The notes beneath the pieces were generated by a model. The model saw only the letters and a program-made list of their open reading frames with translations. It ran no database searches and was not told where the DNA came from. Made by a program: the position numbers and the translations under genes. A DNA stretch of 64,000 bases from Hyperoodon ampullatus (Eukaryota; Chordata; Mammalia; Artiodactyla; Ziphiidae): positions 204,353,654 to 204,417,653 of the forward strand of contig OX457056.1 in the NCBI GenBank assembly GCA_949752795.1. The letters run 5' to 3'. This document shows, piece after piece, positions 34,729 through 45,782 of this stretch. Position 1 is the first letter of the stretch, and every line of letters begins with the position of its first letter.

Positions 34729-35671
34729 TGGAGAATATCTTATAAAAGCATGTTTTAAGGTGAAATCTGTCCTCTATTAGAAAAAGAGAAAGACGGTTTA
34801 AACCACAGCATTGAAAGAGCGTCCTCGTCATAGATGATGATAACATCAGAACTGATGACTAGAGGCGGTCGTGTGGACTCCTTTCCTTGGTGGTTCTGGA
34901 CTGGAGCGCATCTGGGCTGAGTCCAGTTACATCCTGGCACAGTGGGGGTGGGTTGGGATGGCCAGGACAGCTGGCAGTGGTTGTGCTGGGTGGTGGGGAT
35001 GGTGAGTAAATGGTACTTGAGATTCCTTCTAGCTCTAAACTTCTCTGATCTCAGACAGCAGAGTGGCTGTGTTAGAGTGGATTAAACCTACCAACAAATG
35101 GTCAGGTCCAAGGTGGAGCATCTTCACTGCTGCAGGAACTGCCCTTGGGTACCTCCACATTGCTCCTCGGAGCTTTGGTGGTGAGGGCTGTGGTGGGGTG
35201 TCTCTCCCGTAACTTCTTACCTCACATCCCACCTGGTCCACATTTCCTTTGTCAAAGTCAATGATCATCTTGATGGAGGGGAAACATCGCTGCTCTGCCT
35301 TAGGCTCCCCTGTGGTTTATGTCAGCCTGGTTCCATTTATTATCAAAAGTCTACACAAACAATCAGATATCCAGCCCGAGGGGCTTCTCACTGATTAGCC
35401 TCCAGCCCCTTCCCTGCCTTACACACACACAGCACTGGGTCCACCCAGGAGCCCCATTTCCCATTCATCCACCCCTGTGAGTCCCTGGAAGCCTGGGCAT
35501 TTGGTCTTTGCAAACATTTTGCTCACATATGGCTTGTGCCAGAGCTCCTGAGCCTCTGCAAATGCTGTTTCCTCCACTCTCTAATCTTCCTCAGAGCAGC
35601 CTCCTGGTGTTTTTCGTCAACCAGCTTTTCCTCTTGCAAAGTTCAGATAAGAATTTTTCTTTGGGCAAAGA

Positions 35672-35900
35672 GGTGGTATACCATAGAGGATAAGAAGAGG
35701 GCTGTGTGGTCAGGTGTACCAGGTTCAGATTCTAGCTCTGCCGCTCATTAAATTCCATGGGCAAGATGCTTAATCACTCTGAGCCTTAGTTTCTTATCTG
35801 GAACATGGAACGACTAAGGACCTGTTTCATAGGGTCGTTGAAAAGTAATGGGGTCATCCATATAAGGACTTAGCACCTTCCAGGGAAATGCTCAGTGAAT
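35672..35900 (+). mobile_element. MIR SINE
   Basis: GGTATACCATAGAGGATAAG, then GGTTCAGATTCTAGCTCTGCC and CTCTGAGCCTTAGTTTCTTA, the sense MIR layout. Confidence 0.75.
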
Positions 35901-36811
35901 AGCCAACAGCCCTATAATCATGGCAAGGCTTCTGAGGATGATTAGACATGAACTCTGCATTCATTCTCCCAACACTTTGTGGAACAAGATGTCCTGCGTT
36001 GCACACAGCTTGATGCATGGTTTGGAGTTGTTTTCCGGTTGCTTCATGTGTGCAGGTTTAGACTCAAATGACCTGTGAACCCTTTGAAGCTGGGACTATT
36101 ATTCCTTCCCCCCGCCCCATTCCGTGCATCCCAAGCCTAGTTTAATATTGTGAATCTTGGAATCTTGCCATGTTGCTGATGATGGTAAAATAAATACCCT
36201 CTCCTGTGTTATGGAGGAGTACTCAGAATTCAGCTTCTCTGCCCTCTCAGAGGAGGTTATCATCTTACGAGGGTTAAAGTGTTAGGGATTTGAAATGCCC
36301 GCAGGCCTGCCCAGATACCAGGCAGCTTGGATGCTGCATGGAACACAAAAGCACCCGGGAACCGTGCTGCTCATGGGAAGGATGATTACACACACAAGAC
36401 CTCCTCCTGACAAGACCTGTAGGATACGCTGGCCTGTCATTTCCTCCCAAAGATCCACCACAACCAAGAATCCCCTTGCAGACAGCAAGCAGCGTCCCCA
36501 GCCCACTTAGTAGCAGACAGCCTTCCTCAGAGGGTGTGGTTGAACAGCAACAGTCAGCTCCCTGGCGGACAGCAAGCAGGAGGGAGCCGTTCACAGGCCC
36601 GTCAGCCAAGGAGGAAAAAGCAACTGAGGCAGGCTCTGTGCTGCCCACGCAGGGGAGTCTGAGCGTGGCACCCCTCTCCCGGCAGCACAAGACTGGGGGC
36701 CTGGGAAGCAAGGATGTCTGTTAGCAGAGGTAGCCTTTGCTAAATCTGGGTTTCTACTTCCAAAGCTGTGGAATATTTGGATTATACTCAGAGGTTTAGA
36801 AAATCTCTCAA

Positions 36812-36842
36812 AGGTGTGTGTGTGTGTGTGTGTGTGTGTGTT
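36812..36842. repeat. (GT)n microsatellite
   Basis: About 14 uninterrupted GT units. Confidence 0.97.
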
Positions 36843-37204
36843 TCTGGGCATTTCTGCCAAAGGAGGAAAGTACCAGAATGAATACTGAAGAACCCTATAA
36901 ATGATCAGAGCAGGAGGTATTTTAAAAATTCCATCCTGAAATAAGTGGTACTTGGCCATTCATGTGCTAAACAGAAAGACTTCCTTTGGGGACTTTATCT
37001 GGGACACTGTCCTGATAACCTGCTGGCAGCAGGGGGTGGGGTACACACAGACTTACCAGGTGCAGGGGCAGTGGGGGCTGCTAAGCCTGGAAGCTGGGGT
37101 AAGAGTTAGCTGGGGCTCTGCTGAGGAAGCACTGGAGGAAGCTCTAATCTAAAACTGGCTTTGGGTGTGTGGAGGAGGGAACCCCGGGTAGAGTCAGAAC
37201 AACA

Positions 37205-37405
37205 GAAAGCCTTCTGTTTACTGAGTGCTTGCCATATGTCAGGCAATACTTTACATATACTAGTGATACCTCCCAGCCTTTGAGGTAAGTGCTAATTACC
37301 CCCATTTTACAGATGGGTAAACTAAGGTTTAGAGACGCAGTAAAGTGCCCAGATGTCACATGGCGAGTAATAGGCAGAGCCGGGGTTTGAATGCAAGCAG
37401 TTGAC
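37205..37405 (-). mobile_element. MIR SINE
   Basis: TTTACTGAGTGCTTGCCATATG, CCCATTTTACAGATGGG and CAGAGCCGGGGTTTGAATGC mark an antisense MIR. Confidence 0.8.
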
Positions 37406-37517
37406 TCCAGAGGCCCTCCTCTGCTCCCCCCTCACCGATACCGCTTTGCCTCCTGCCCTCCCCGGCCTTCCCCTTCTGCTTCCCTCTCTAGACTGGGAGC
37501 TCTCTCAAGGCAGGAAT

Positions 37518-37654
37518 AGTGTCTCACTTGAACTTTGTTTTCCTAGCAGCTGGCACAGTGCCTGTCATATAGCAGTGACAGCCACTCAGTGTTTTGTGAA
37601 GGGGCAAATACGTGACTGGATGAAATAAGGGGTATACGGATGACATAGAAACCT
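37518..37654 (+). repeat. Copy A of a locally duplicated segment
   Basis: Shares a 29-base identical start (AGTGTCTCACTTGAACTTTG and onward) and long further matches such as TTTTGTGAAGGGGCAAATAC/A with 40893-41051, in the same orientation 3.4 kb away. Copy B has small insertions relative to this one. The family is unknown to me. Confidence 0.85.
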
Positions 37655-38134
37655 GGACCCCTTCCAGGGAGCTCATTATGAGGCACCTGTCACAGCAGTT
37701 TCCCCTGTTTGCTGTCCAGAAGAGGCACCTGGTCTCCCGAGATGCAGGGATGCCCTGCCTGGTACCCTCTCACTGGCTCTGTTGTTGCTATGGTAACTGC
37801 TGATAGAAGCGCTAGCTGTTCTGCAAAGGGACCAGGAAAGCAGAGGGGACAGAGGAGCTAAGGAAAGATGCCCCTTCCTCTTCCCTCAAGCTGGGGCCAG
37901 TGCTGCGGACCCCCTTTGGTTAGGTGCACAGACATTTCCTGAGCATGCGCCTGGCCCTAAGCTAGGTGTGGAGGTCCTGCAGGTCCCACACTGTGTGCTG
38001 AAGGAGACCCCAGGGCAGACAGACTCATGTGTGATTGAGTGGCAGAGGAGGTACTAGAGGGACAGCCTCACTATCAATGGGAGAACCACGAAGTAGGAGT
38101 TTGGCTGCAAGGGGCCCTCCTAAGAGCAAGGGTA

Positions 38135-38340
38135 GAGACCTCCCTGGTGGTCCAGTGGGTAAGACTCCACACTCCCAACGCAGGGGGCCAGGTTCGATCC
38201 CTGATTAGGGAACTAGGTCCCACGTGCCACAACTAAGAAGTCCGCAGGCCACAACGAAGACCCGGTGCAGCCAAAATAAAATAAATAAGAATAATAGATA
38301 AATAAATAAATATTAAAACATGGGAGAAAATTTTTTTAAA
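38135..38340 (+). mobile_element. CHR-type SINE (shortened CHR-2-like)
   Basis: Head GACCTCCCTGGTGGTCCAGT and a CHR-2-like end GCAGCCAAAATAAAATAAAT with an AT-rich tail. A perfect 13-bp duplication, aagagcaagggta, lies at 38122-38134 and 38341-38353. Confidence 0.92.
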
Positions 38341-38362
38341 AAGAGCAAGGGTAATAACCGCT

Positions 38363-38716
38363 ACCTTTTTAAAAAAATTTTAATTTATTTATTTTTGGCT
38401 GTGTTGGGTCTTCATTGCTGTGCGCAGGCTTTCTCTAGTTGAGGCAAGTGGGGGCTACTCTTCCTTGTGCGCCGGCTTCTCGTTGCGGTGGCTTCTCTTG
38501 TTGCAGAGCACAGGCTTCTAGGCACGCAGGCTTCAGTAGCTGTGGCATGCGGACTCAGTAGTTGTGGCGCGCGGGCTGTAGGACGCAGGCTCAGTAGTTG
38601 TGGTGCATGGGCTTAGTTGCTCCGCGGCATGTGGGATCTTCCCGGACCAGGGCTCGAACCCATGTCCCCTGCATTGGCAGGCAGATTCTTAACCACTGCG
38701 CCACCAAGGGAGTTCC
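38363..38716 (-). mobile_element. CHR-2-like tRNA-derived SINE
   Basis: Full-length minus-strand CHR-2, head-end text CCACCAAGGGAGTTCC. The probable imperfect duplication is aataaccgct (38353-38362) versus aacaactgct (38717-38726). It lies tail to tail with the plus-strand SINE 22 bp to the left, forming an inverted pair. Confidence 0.9.
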
Positions 38717-38749
38717 AACAACTGCTGTTTTTGTTGTTTATTATTCATC

Positions 38750-38965
38750 AAACCCTAAGCTAAGTGCTTCACAGGTGCCCTTTACACTCAGTCTTCTCAA
38801 CGGCTGTATGAGGTGGGCAGCATTATTCCCATTTTACAGGAGAAGAAACGAGGCAAAGCCATGACTCACAGAAATTATGTGACTTGCTAAGCAGGACGGT
38901 GGCACAGCTGGGATTTGAACACAGAGTCCAAGTTCTTAGCCCCTGTGCCCTCTGCACTGTCTGGA
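38750..38965 (-). mobile_element. MIR SINE
   Basis: CCCTAAGCTAAGTGCTTCAC, CCCATTTTACAGGAGAAG and CAGCTGGGATTTGAACACAG indicate an antisense MIR. Confidence 0.8.
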
Positions 38966-39836
38966 ATCTCAGTCTCGTTGGTCTTTGCACGGTTTTGTCA
39001 TAGGAGAAGTCTGGGTCCCTCGTGGGCAGGATTTCACACTGGGCTTCCAGTTTGAGCGGGCACATGGAGATGGGGCAGGGGGACCTCCCTTCCTTGTCTC
39101 TCTCTGGGTCATTGGACACTCAGGCTGAGCAATCTTGCTGCTTGAGGTCTTGTCTTGTCCTGGATGGGTGGGGCTTCAGTAGTTTCTACGCCTGGCTGAT
39201 TACAGAATGCTGCAAGGAGGAAACAGATGTGTGGACGGAGCTTCTTAGGAATCGTTCTGGTGGAAGTTGTGGCTATCAAGAGGGCCGAACGCCACCAACC
39301 TCCCTGGCCCTGAATCTGGCTCCACTTAAGGTTTCTGCTGCTGCATCCGCTGGCCCTGATTCCTGGGGTATCAGCAATCGGGGAGTATGTATGGGCTGAC
39401 TCCTCATCTCTGGCTGGGAGATCTCGGGGCTGACCTGAAGTTCAACTCCTGGGGGGCTGACTCAGCACTAGCCATGCCTTTTGGGAGAGACCCAAGGCCA
39501 ATATCCGCCTTTGGAGGCCCAGCCACTGTCCCAAGAGACTTTGGTCTAACACAGCTCAGTTCTCTGCAGGAATAGGTGAGCAATGAGGCGGGGGGTGGCT
39601 GTGTGAGTCATCTCTGGCCAGTTGGGAAGACAGGCCCAAGGGTGCCTTGGGAGAAGTGGCAGGAAGTGGGTCTTTGCTTTCTATTTCTATTTTAAACAAA
39701 GTTACCCTAAGAGAAACCTTACTGATCGGTGGGTTTTAAAGAAATAGAAAGGACTGAATTCTTCCCAACTCCCTACCCCACCCCTGTCCTGAAAATCTCA
39801 CCTTAACACTGTTTCTTTTTAGGTTTTCAACATATG

Positions 39837-39842
39837 TTTATT
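39837..39842 (-). terminator. Polyadenylation signal, probably of the LCE6A-like copy
   Basis: TTTATT on the plus strand is AATAAA on the minus strand, about 400 bases after the LCE6A-like stop. Some 17 bases further on, an A-rich run (minus strand AAAAAGAAA, 39812-39820) could be a decayed poly(A) tail or plain sequence. Confidence 0.5.
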
Positions 39843-40243
39843 ACATCGAAGCCTTCAGTGCTAGGATCAGGGGATGACACAGGTCAACGGATGTGAGGAT
39901 GCTGAGAACTCAGATTGTCTCAAACCATCTGTCTCTTTAAAACATCCTCAGCTCTCTTAGGAGGAAAGAAGGAGGGGCAGCCTCCACCTGCCTAGGTCTC
40001 AGCAGTCTGAGCAGAAACCTCAAGTGTCCACAGCAGCCACAGCTCCAAAGCAGCTGTGTTGGTGCTGAGCTGAAGGGGTGGGTGGAAGACGGACGCGGAA
40101 GTGCAGCTCAGCAGAGTTCTTGCCTTCTAAGCAGAGGGGCAGATGTTTCCCAGCCCAAATGAGAGGGAGGGGCCTGAGCTTCCCAGGGAACTGGCTGTGG
40201 CAAGAGCAGCTGTCCTCGTGCCCCCTCCTCTGGGCCAGTCGCC

Positions 40244-40495
40244 TTAACACTCCTCCTCTTTGATGTGGTACGTTGTGCCACCCCTGAGGCAGTGGGGCTT
40301 CCGACGAGCCCTCTGGTGGGCCCTCCGAGAGCCAGCCTGACTCTGATTCCGGGGCCTTTGGGAGCCAGAACCACAGCCTCCTGCGCAGGGAGGGCAAGGA
40401 GTGGGGCAGGAAAGCAGAGAAGAAGTTGGGCTTTGGGGAGGGCGCCAGCTGAGAGCACTTGGAGTCTCCTGAGATTGCCGCTTCTGCTGTGACAT
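40244..40495 (-). CDS. LCE6A-like late cornified envelope protein, ectopic copy
   Basis: ATG at 40493-40495 and TAA at 40244-40246 enclose 83 codons. The product starts MSQQKRQSQET and is rich in Ser, Pro, Arg and Cys (CPTPCPPCAGGCG). It continues SGSQRPRNQ, RRAHQRARRKPHCLRGG, and ends GTTYHIKEEEC. The start MSQQK, the SSQRP-like centre, the RRAR-K-CL segment and the end GTTYH-KEEEC match LCE6A as I remember it. After the stop the frame continues Gly-Asp, and LCE6A ends EEC-Glu-Gly-Asp, so a Glu codon has become TAA and three residues are lost. LCE proteins are cross-linked into the cornified envelope of skin, and their genes normally sit in the epidermal differentiation complex (human 1q21), not beside ITPRIP. 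An acceptor-like CTTCCTCTAG ends at 40518, 22 bases before the ATG. LCE genes have an intron in the 5' UTR, so this may be a DNA-level copy rather than a retrocopy. Expression is unknown. Confidence 0.75.
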   Translation of the reverse strand: MSQQKRQSQETPSALSWRPPQSPTSSLLSCPTPCPPCAGGCGSGSQRPRNQSQAGSRRAHQRARRKPHCLRGGTTYHIKEEEC

Positions 40496-40516
40496 CGCCT
40501 GGCTAGCCCGGGGAAG

Positions 40517-40530
40517 CCTAGAGGAAGACG
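40517..40530 (-). promoter_or_regulatory. Acceptor-like site upstream of the LCE6A-like frame
   Basis: On the minus strand CGTCTTCCTCTAG is followed by GCTTCC, with 22 bases to the ATG. It resembles the 3' splice site that LCE genes carry in the 5' UTR. A fully processed retrocopy would not retain it, but a chance match is possible. Confidence 0.35.
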
Positions 40531-40892
40531 TGTGGACCACTTATCCCGGAGGAGTCTGGAGGCCTCTCATCTTGCACTTTTAAGACCTAACCTTTTCCCC
40601 TTGAAAAAAGAAGTAATACCTTTGAACACCTCTGAGGTTTATGTGGTTCCATTTTGCTGGGAGACTGTGGTTGACAGTTTTATTTTCTGTTTTCTTTCTG
40701 GGGCTGTAGAGAAACACCAAAGGGATAGAAAATGCCACTCTCACCTCTAAAGCAGGGTTGTACATTGTGCAGGAGGAAATAAGCCAACCCTGGGCTCAGA
40801 TGAATTTAACACAGGCATTTGGTGACAGAATGACAATCGTGTTGATTTGATTTTCTTTGGGGAGGCTCTTCAATTTTCCTGTGTATGAGGAC

Positions 40893-41051
40893 AAAGTGTC
40901 TCACTTGAACTTTGTTTTCCTAGGAGCTGGCACAGTCCCTGACATATAGAAAGTGATAGCCACTCACCAAGTATTTTGTGAAGGGGCAAATACATGAATA
41001 TGTGATTGGATGAATGACGGTACGAAGGGGTGTATGCATGACGCAGAAACT
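40893..41051 (+). repeat. Copy B of a locally duplicated segment
   Basis: Homologous to 37518-37654 (direct orientation). The copies share exact blocks of more than 20 bases and differ by a few substitutions and short insertions (for example ATATGTGA here). Confidence 0.85.
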
Positions 41052-41469
41052 TGCGGCTCAAACCCAAAGCTGATCCGGCAGCTCACACACCCCTGTCGCC
41101 ATGCAGGCCTCAGAGCCACATCGTTTCCCTTTCAATTACTTACCAGTCTTCATTGTTCTCTGGCTTATTTTGTGGCCATCGGTCTTGTCTTCCTAATAGA
41201 TCCAGTTCACTGGGGACAGAGCCCTTCCCTTGTCTTATATTTCTGTTCCCCACATAGCATCTGACCCAGGGTGGAACACAAGCTGTGTTTTTCAGTACTT
41301 GGTTAAAAATGGCTTTTCCTCACTCCAGAGTCATGATGATTGAATAAATCCCAGAATAAAGGGATTATTCTTATTTTTATGTTAAGATGCTTGGTGGTGA
41401 ATCCATATACAGCAAGTTGGTGAGTACAGAATATAGCAATTACCAGGAGAGGATCACTTCAAAGCAGGT

Positions 41470-41880
41470 TTTACACACAGAGATGTTCACTGCAGTGTTG
41501 TTTAAACAGCAAACAAAGTGGAGACACCTTAAGTGTTCGTTCCTCAGGGGAGGGTGGGTAAATTAAGGTACATCTATCACACAGGGAGATAGCAAGCAGC
41601 TATTTTAAACAACAAGGTAGAGCCAAATGTTCCAAAAAGATGTTCAAGGAAAGTTAGATGGTATGGTGCAATTTATGTAAAAAAGAACTAAAGGGATGCA
41701 TCCACACACGTGATACGTACATACATAGAAACATTTTGGAAGGATAAACAAGATACTTCCTACTGATTAACGGGGGAATGGGCTGAGAAGTCAGGAGTGG
41801 GAACTTTTATCTGTTACTAATTTTTCTGTGGTTGCATTTTTTTATCATGACTGTATTGGTTTTGTTTTTAAACAGAACAG
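41470..41880 (+). mobile_element. Old L1 3' fragment
   Basis: GATGTTCACTGCAGTGTTG, GGTAAATTAAGGTACATCTA and GGTGCAATTTATGTAAAAAA resemble sense L1M ORF2/3' UTR. Diverged. Confidence 0.6.
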
Positions 41881-42387
41881 GCACACAAGTTGGAAAAACA
41901 AGCTGTCTTTGGATGGCAAGGAGAAATGTTAACGTTGAAAGATGTCCCTCCAGGGTAGAGGGAGGGGGCAAGTCCGGGGAGGGCGAATGGGGGGCCGTGG
42001 TGAGGTGAGCCGAAGGCCCACACTTCCGTCACTGCGTGGCTCTTGGCTCTCTGCTTGTGGTCAAACCAAACAACTTTCCCGCTCTATCCCATGAGGCGGA
42101 GACCAGACGGGGCATGAGAATGTTCTGAATCCCGGTCTGCTGAGTGACTTAAGTTAGAACTTCCAGGACAGTCACTCCCTGCTGCCACAGCTGCCACCAA
42201 CCCCGCTCTGGAAGGATGCTTGGCACACAGTACGTGCTACTTAAACGTTGCCTACATCTATGGTGCTTTCCTGCCCTCACTCCATGGTTCTGGCTGAAAT
42301 GCTTTTCCTGGTCAGTCCTGCCCATCTTTTAGAAACAGTATCTGGCAGCACCCTGCCGTGAGGCCCTCCCTAATCCTCCAGTATCAG

Positions 42388-42500
42388 GGGTTCTTGGACT
42401 TCCAGCATCACCTGGGAAACTCGGCAGAAAGCAGATTCCTGTGTTGGACTCCTAGAGATTCCACTGAAGTCTGCAGTGTGGCCCAGGAACCTGTGCCCCG
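42388..42500 (-). mobile_element. MER5-type (hAT) fragment
   Basis: Text resembling a diverged MER5: CCAGCATCACCTGGGAAACT, AAAGCAGATTCCTG and GTGGCCCAGGAACCTG. Terminal repeats are not clear. Confidence 0.5.
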
Positions 42501-42952
42501 GTGATACCCATGCGTGACCTGCTAGAAAGGAGTGCTCACCAGTTTTGCCTCCCCCATCCCCTCTCTGCTTCTCATACCACTAGTGTAAGTGTGGGTGTAC
42601 TCACGGACGTCTGTGGTGTGGCAGATGCCGCTTGGACCATAGATCCCAAGCAGGCTCATCGGCTTCTACCAGGCCTTTCTCCCAACAGTTTTGTAGGGAA
42701 AGCAGTCCACTTGGGTTTTCTTTCACTTTCCATTTGGAAAGGAAGTGAAGAGTCATCCTCAGCTAGGGGTGTCATCAGTCACTTGAGGGCGCTTTAGAAA
42801 TAGAGCCTTACCTGGTTGCCGTGTAGGTTCAAGGTGGGGTCTGGGCATTTGACCTAGCTCTCCATAGGATTCCGATGAGACCCGTGATTGCAAACAAACC
42901 AGTGCTGGCTGGTTTGATTACAAACCGCGTTCTCAACCCAGGCTGGGCTTTG

Positions 42953-43065
42953 TTTTCTTTTTTTTTTTGGCCATGCATCATGGCCTGCAGGATCTTAGTT
43001 CCTGGACGAGGGATTGAACCCGTGCCCCCTGCAGTGGAAGTGCAGAGTACTAACCACTGGACTGC
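42953..43065 (-). mobile_element. Short CHR-type SINE
   Basis: Poly-T, TTGGCCATGCATCATGGCC, AGGGATTGAACCCGTG and ACTGGACTGC. Near-perfect 14-bp duplication: caggctgggctttg (42939-42952) and caggctgtgctttg (43066-43079). Confidence 0.88.
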
Positions 43066-43650
43066 CAGGCTGTGCTTTGACAAGGCAGAGAGAGGGGCTG
43101 GGGCTTTTGAGGAGGAGAGGCCCTCGTTCAACCTAACCGACCTTGTGGCTTCAGGTCAGCCCTGCTCACTTCACTTGTCAAGAGGTGCAGCAAAAGTCCT
43201 GGGGCATTTGGTACAGCACGTGAGCAGATGCTGGGTAACGTCAAGCATGCTCGGGAAGGAAAGAGATCCCTCGGAGAAAGCTGTCCTTAGTGGAAAGGCC
43301 TAAGTGACCTAAAGGTCTAGAACTCTTCTGTTTAAAAGACAATCTCTCTCCTTCAAGCCAAAAGCTTCACATTACTCCCAGGGCCTACATTCTTTGCACA
43401 CATCAGCTCTGTGAAATAAGGTTTTGTGTTGGAATCCACCCTATAGCCTGCTTTCAAAGGCCCTTTCTGGAACTCTGCAGGCTGCCTCAAAGATGGGCCA
43501 GAAATATTCTGTTTTGCTATTTTTTAAATTTCCTGAAAGCATAAGAATAAAAAGGGAGTGAAAGCTTCCGCGTGTCAGTAGGAAATCCACCCCCTCCTCA
43601 GCTCTGCCCTGGGAAGCTCACAGATTTCCTGAAGTTAAAAACAAACACTG

Positions 43651-45782
43651 TGACCAGTTTCTACTCCTTGCAAGAATTTAATTCTTCCTTTAACATAAAT
43701 AAGGCAGCATGAAACACCAAAAGTCCCGCTGCTCTCTGCTTCAGAAGCAGCTTTGGTACATAAAAGATCCCCATTTCCCCGCTGAGTTGTTGTCTCTGTA
43801 TAAACAAGAGGCCAGAAGGTAATTTTCTCCTGGAAGCAAAGGGGAAGCCGAGGGAGATTCAGGCTTGGTCTTGGCTTCTGGAGGCTGGTTCTTGGTTGCT
43901 GGGGTCTCCTCAAAGCACATCAGATGAGGATGAGGATGGGAAAGGAAAGGCATGGGTGACAATAAATAAGGAAATTCCCCCAAACTGGAAATGGGGCTTT
44001 GGGGTTACTGTTGGAGACCATGTGGGCCTGGGGAGGGGCAGACCCAGGTGCTGCTCAGTCTAACGCCAGCTCACATGGAAGGAAGCTTCCTACAGCTTCC
44101 TATGGGCTTCGATGCCCCATAACAGCTGAGCCTCCTACTGTGAACTAACCCTGTCAGGCAAACTGTCCATCTTCTAGAACACTCCGAGGCTAGGTGAGAG
44201 CACTCCTGGGGTAGAGACAGGATCCTTTCTTCAGTTCATGGTGAGCCCGACACCCCTGAGGAATTGGGTACGTGTCTGGGAGGCATGGCCAGTTTCAACC
44301 ATGGAAGGAGAGTGCTGGGGAAGGAGCACTCATTCTTGCTTCCCCTTGGCCCCCTGCAAAGGTTACTGAGGCAATGCCAAGACAGGAGCTCCCAAAGGGC
44401 AAGTGAAGCCATAACTGGAGGAGGGAGTGGCTCCCCAGTCCCTCTGAACCAGGCCTGGAGACTGAGGCCAGCTCTGAGCACCGGCTCTGGTGCTTGCCCA
44501 GGGACTGCAGCCCAGCAGTGCCAAGGTGGCCTCTCTGAGGTCTGAGGGCTGTGCTTGTAGTCTGTCCTTACGTGTCCCAGTCAGCCAAGCCTCTGTCAGG
44601 TTCTTAGGGTGTTGGTCATCTGTGTGGCCAGGAAGGCCCATCCAGAAGGGAGGGTTCTGTGCAGTGAGGGAGCCCCACTGGAATGAACAGCCAAGGGGAT
44701 TTGGGGGCCTGCATGTGGAGCTGGGTTTCCACAGCAATCTTGTTTCCAGGCACGCCCTGCTCTAGGACTGGAACCCTGAGGAAAACTCAGGGCTACAGCA
44801 TCCCTCACCTCAGCTCTACGACCTTCTCTGAACTGGGCATCAGCGGCCAGACTGCAAACCAGACCCCAGGTACCAGGCTCTGCCCTTTGCCCCAGTGACC
44901 CTGTGCTCCTCTTTCTCTCTCATCGTCTATCTTCAGTGCCCCCCACCTCCCAACATACTGGTGGCCAGAGAGACCAGTTGTGGAGAGAATAACGAGGGGG
45001 AGGGGCCCACATACCATGCTTGTACCCAGCGTGGTATGTGGCACCCACAGGGTTCAGGACATAGCATCCTGGGAGAAGGGGCAGAGAAAAGGGGGCGCAC
45101 CCTGAGTGAGAGGTGTAGCTGAAACAACGGCCAGCTTAAACTTCTGTCTGCCACCAAGTGCCCACTTCTGTGTAACAGAGACATTAGCCACCTGGGGCCT
45201 TGAATCTCTCTAGGTCTTTTCTCTAAATAGTATAAAAATGGCAGCCACAGTGGGGACTCCTACTGTGCAGGCTGTGGATGGAACACTGCAAATTCCCACA
45301 CTGGTGCCCATTGCTTGGTTGCAGATGCCTGGGGTCAAGGGTTACTGTAAATCGGGGTGCAAGGTCTTAACACGGGTCCCTGTTAGCATTCCTGTAGATC
45401 TTTTGTTGATATTCAAGTAAAGACTGGACCTGGGATGTAAAAAGAATCACACCCAAATCGATGTTTGCATTGTCTGTAACTCAGCGTCCATAGAGTTCTG
45501 TCATCATCTTGGCCATTGGTGGTGATCCAAAAGTAAGCTGCAAAGGATCAGTCCCCAAACCCAGACAACAGCTTCACCAGCAAGCCCCAACGGCATGAAA
45601 GCAAACCAGCTTTGGCTTGGAATTCTGTTTCCTCTGTGCTATAGGGTCTGGCTCCCCCGGGGAGGCTGAGCCACGGCGCCCTACAAATCCTGTCATTTTT
45701 CCCAGGACAGGGCCTGCACATGCCCCCAGGAGTGTGGACATGTAGGATGCCTTGTGTCCTGGCCCTCTGGGTCGTGGATGCC
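43651..45782 (-). other. ITPRIP: ITPRIP 3' UTR (3' end tentative)
   Basis: Sequence after the ITPRIP stop. A candidate signal ATTAAA (minus strand, 43677-43682) is followed about 25-35 bases later by a GT-rich stretch (GTGTTTGTTTTTAA on the minus strand), which suits a cleavage site near 43655 and a 3' UTR of about 2.1 kb. I see no clear transposon in it. A longer UTR cannot be excluded. Confidence 0.45.

Larger units (their letters stand above)
30825..39811. other. GSTO2-ITPRIP intergenic DNA (left part)
   Basis: Holds the antisense L1 block at 31590-33125, CHR SINEs at 32722, 34315, 38135 and 38363, MIR elements, a GGCCT pentamer repeat and a GT microsatellite. Stretches 33130-34290, 34750-35660, 35910-36800 and 38970-39810 look unique. 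They have only short frames without homology that I recognise. Confidence 0.7.
40540..43650. other. Intergenic DNA between the LCE6A-like frame and ITPRIP
   Basis: Contains duplicated copy B (40893-41051), an old L1 3' end (about 41470-41880), a MER5-like fragment near 42388-42500 and a short CHR SINE (42953-43065). About 41900-42380 and 43080-43650 show nothing I recognise. Confidence 0.65.
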
